From contig NZ_BAABWQ010000003.1 of NCBI RefSeq assembly GCF_040370365.1, positions 248,001 to 312,000 on the forward strand: a stretch of 64,000 nt of DNA, read 5' to 3'. The stretch comes from Shimia sp040370365. GTDB lineage: Bacteria > Pseudomonadota > Alphaproteobacteria > Rhodobacterales > Rhodobacteraceae. The notes beneath the pieces were generated by a model. It was given only the letters and a program-made list of their open reading frames with translations. It did no database searches and was not told the DNA's origin. This document shows positions 62,687-64,000 of the stretch, one piece after another; within the stretch, counting starts at the first letter, position 1; every line of letters starts with the position of its first letter. A program made the position numbers and the translations under genes.

Positions 62687-63253
62687 ATGAGTATCAGTGA
62701 AGCAGAAGCCATCAAAGGCTACACAGTTCAGCCTCTCTTGCAAGGAGACGTCCAAGTCTCAAGCGATGGTCAAGTGGTGATGACCACCATCCTTGGATCT
62801 TGTGTGGCGGCATGTATGTGGGACGAAACATCCGGTGTCGGTGGTATGAACCATTTTCTACTGCCCGGAAACGAGGGGGCGTCCGCGGGTGCGATGAGCC
62901 ACGGTGTGCATGCAATGGAACTCCTCGTAAACGGATTGATCCAAGCGGGTGCGAACCGCAACCGACTGCGCGTTAAGCTCTTAGGTGGCGCAAAGATGTT
63001 CAACAGTCGTATCGATATCGGGACGAAAAACGCTGAATTCGCAACTTGGTTTGTAAAAAACGAAGGTTTTGAACTAGTCGATTGTTGCCTGGGCGGGCAG
63101 CGAGGACGAAACCTCCGGTTTTGGCCGGTCGGTGGAAGGATCCAGCGCCGCTTCATGAAAGACACGCGGCTGTTGGAAGACGAAGTCACCAAGAAACCGA
63201 CACCACGCAAACCGAAAGTCGACGACAGTATCGGAGATGTTCAACTCTTTTGA
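62687..63253 (+). CDS. cheD: Chemoreceptor glutamine deamidase CheD
   Basis: The 188-residue enzyme deamidates receptor glutamines. The catalytic Cys is in TTILGSCVAACMWD and the catalytic His in GVGGMNHFLLPG, with a later conserved RVKLLGGAKMF. The C-terminus is extended by ~25 basic/acidic residues ending IGDVQLF. It is the last gene of the cluster. With no cheB here, CheD may be the only deamidase. Confidence 0.95.
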   Translation: MSISEAEAIKGYTVQPLLQGDVQVSSDGQVVMTTILGSCVAACMWDETSGVGGMNHFLLPGNEGASAGAMSHGVHAMELLVNGLIQAGANRNRLRVKLLGGAKMFNSRIDIGTKNAEFATWFVKNEGFELVDCCLGGQRGRNLRFWPVGGRIQRRFMKDTRLLEDEVTKKPTPRKPKVDDSIGDVQLF

Positions 63254-63600
63254 TGGACGAACATCGGTTGAGCTCCCAACGCAAGGCAGACGCAACCCAC
63301 CCGCGCATGAACCCAGGCCCCTTTGTGTGGGGCCTGAAACGCGTAATGTAGTTGGCGTAAACTGCTTGAACCTTCTCGTGCAAATTTCTCGGTTTTAGGT
63401 GAAACAATTCAGCGAAGCAAAAATTGCACTTAGTCCCTGAAGACATGGATGTTTCGGTTATTCAGGCCACGAGAGAGATCATTCAGAAAGCCCGATGATC
63501 GGAAGCATTTCCAAGCCGACAAAGTATCGTAAAACTCGCCCAGACCCAGCAAGCATACGCAAAATATAAAGAATTTAAAAAATCACATCAAAATGTGAAA
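63254..63600 (+). other. Intergenic region after cheD
   Basis: These 347 bp hold no supported gene. A hairpin (caggcccc 63314-63321, ggggcctg 63329-63336, 7-nt loop) lies 60 bp after the cheD stop and likely ends the che transcript. The rest is A/T-rich and leads to the tRNA-Leu gene. Confidence 0.45.
63314..63336 (+). terminator. Likely end of the che operon
   Basis: An 8-bp perfect stem with TTTGTGT loop; it lacks a strong T-run, so it may act as a Rho-assisted or weak terminator. Confidence 0.55.
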
Positions 63601-63687
63601 TGGTGCGGTCGAGAAGACTCGAACTTCCACTCCGGTTAAAGAACAGCGACCTCAACGCTGCGCGTCTACCAATTCCGCCACGACCGC
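63601..63687 (-). tRNA. tRNA-Leu(GAG)
   Basis: The 87-nt minus-strand gene begins GCGGUCGUGGCGGAAUUGGU and ends with encoded CCA. Acceptor stem GCGGUCG/CGACCGC pairs fully. The anticodon arm CAGCG-UUGAGGU-CGCUG gives GAG, and a class II variable arm and GUUCGAGUC T loop are present. Confidence 0.97.
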
Positions 63688-63893
63688 ACTTGCCCTGATG
63701 GGTGAGGGGCTGATACAGGGGCTCAGAGAGGATGTGAAGTCAAAAAATGCGTCGAGCCCGCTTTTTTTTGAGGAAATATTTCATCTTACAAAAAATGGTG
63801 AAGTCCGATTTTTGCACACAAGATTTCTCTAACGTTGTAGATTTATCCTTGCCACTCTATTTGTAAAACAAATCTAGATGTGTGAGCAAATAC

Positions 63894-64000
63894 ATGGTCG
63901 AATGGATCCACAGCGACACTTTGGTCGACTATGAAACAGCTTTGCAGTTCATGGAAAACCGTGTCGAAAAAATCTCGCAAGGACGCGCAGAAGAGTGTGT
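63894..64000 (+). CDS. lipB: Octanoyl-ACP:protein octanoyltransferase LipB (N-terminal part only)
   Basis: The first 35 codons read MVEWIHSDTLVDYETALQFM and continue ENRVEKISQGRAEECV to the window edge. This matches the N-terminus of Rhodobacterales LipB (VEWI-x-L-V-x-Y-x-x-A-x-x-x-M-E-x-R-V). LipB transfers octanoate to lipoyl domains. The catalytic Cys/Lys are outside the window, so the call relies on the N-terminus. Confidence 0.75.
   Translation, partial: MVEWIHSDTLVDYETALQFMENRVEKISQGRAEEC

Overview
The window reads as a chromosomal segment of a marine alphaproteobacterium, most likely a Rhodobacterales member of the Roseobacter group. This rests on protein character and gene order: chorismate mutase beside fhs; tolQRAB-pal-cpoB-tilS-ftsH in one line; tmk-holB-tatD-metallohydrolase after a SPOR protein and a D-Ala-D-Ala carboxypeptidase; and a compact che cluster with cheD. 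I see no prophage, insertion sequence, integrase or CRISPR array. Gene density is high and most operons use 1-8 nt start/stop overlaps.

Layout. 1-5.7 kb: end of a chorismate mutase, formate-THF ligase with a hairpin-rich leader, a MOSC protein, a membrane protein of unknown role, and ftsH. 5.8-13.4 kb: the Tol-Pal envelope operon with tilS and a conserved unknown. 13.5-22.2 kb: carbohydrate genes (fructokinase, D-lyxose/D-mannose isomerase, a divergent GH4 glycosidase, an SDR, glycerate 2-kinase, an FAD oxidoreductase plus HpcH/HpaI aldolase, and an orphan periplasmic binding protein). 22.6-25.2 kb: a soluble globin-like chemoreceptor and ApbE. 25.4-34.6 kb: a LacI-controlled ABC sugar operon that contains a GH63-type glycoside hydrolase, divergent from a GntR/FCD regulator and a KDG-type kinase. 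34.7-41.7 kb: a second, ribose-type ABC importer with an isomerase/epimerase and a Gfo/Idh/MocA dehydrogenase, divergent from its LacI regulator across three phased operators. 42-46.3 kb: aconitase B, a SUKH (SMI1/KNR4-like) protein and a secreted unknown. 46.5-55.8 kb: a ThDP enzyme, tRNA-Ser(UGA), and the SPOR-dacA-tmk-holB-tatD-MBL run with two flanking genes. 56.2-63.3 kb: STAS-cheY-cheA-cheW-cheR-cheY-unknown-PAS-cheD with no cheB. 63.6-64 kb: tRNA-Leu(GAG) and the start of lipB.

How the genes may work together. The GH63-type hydrolase is of the kind that splits mannosylglycerate or glucosylglycerate. A D-mannose-capable isomerase, a fructokinase and a glycerate kinase all lie within 20 kb. 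Together they could take an imported mannosylglycerate (digeneaside, a red-algal compatible solute) to fructose-6-phosphate and 2-phosphoglycerate. This is an inference from family membership and proximity and is the main candidate system here. The importer is unusual in itself: one permease carries a DUF11-like extracytoplasmic insertion and the other an extra hydrophobic N-terminus. The che cluster is the second point of interest, because it lacks cheB and two of its proteins share a similar C-terminal tail.
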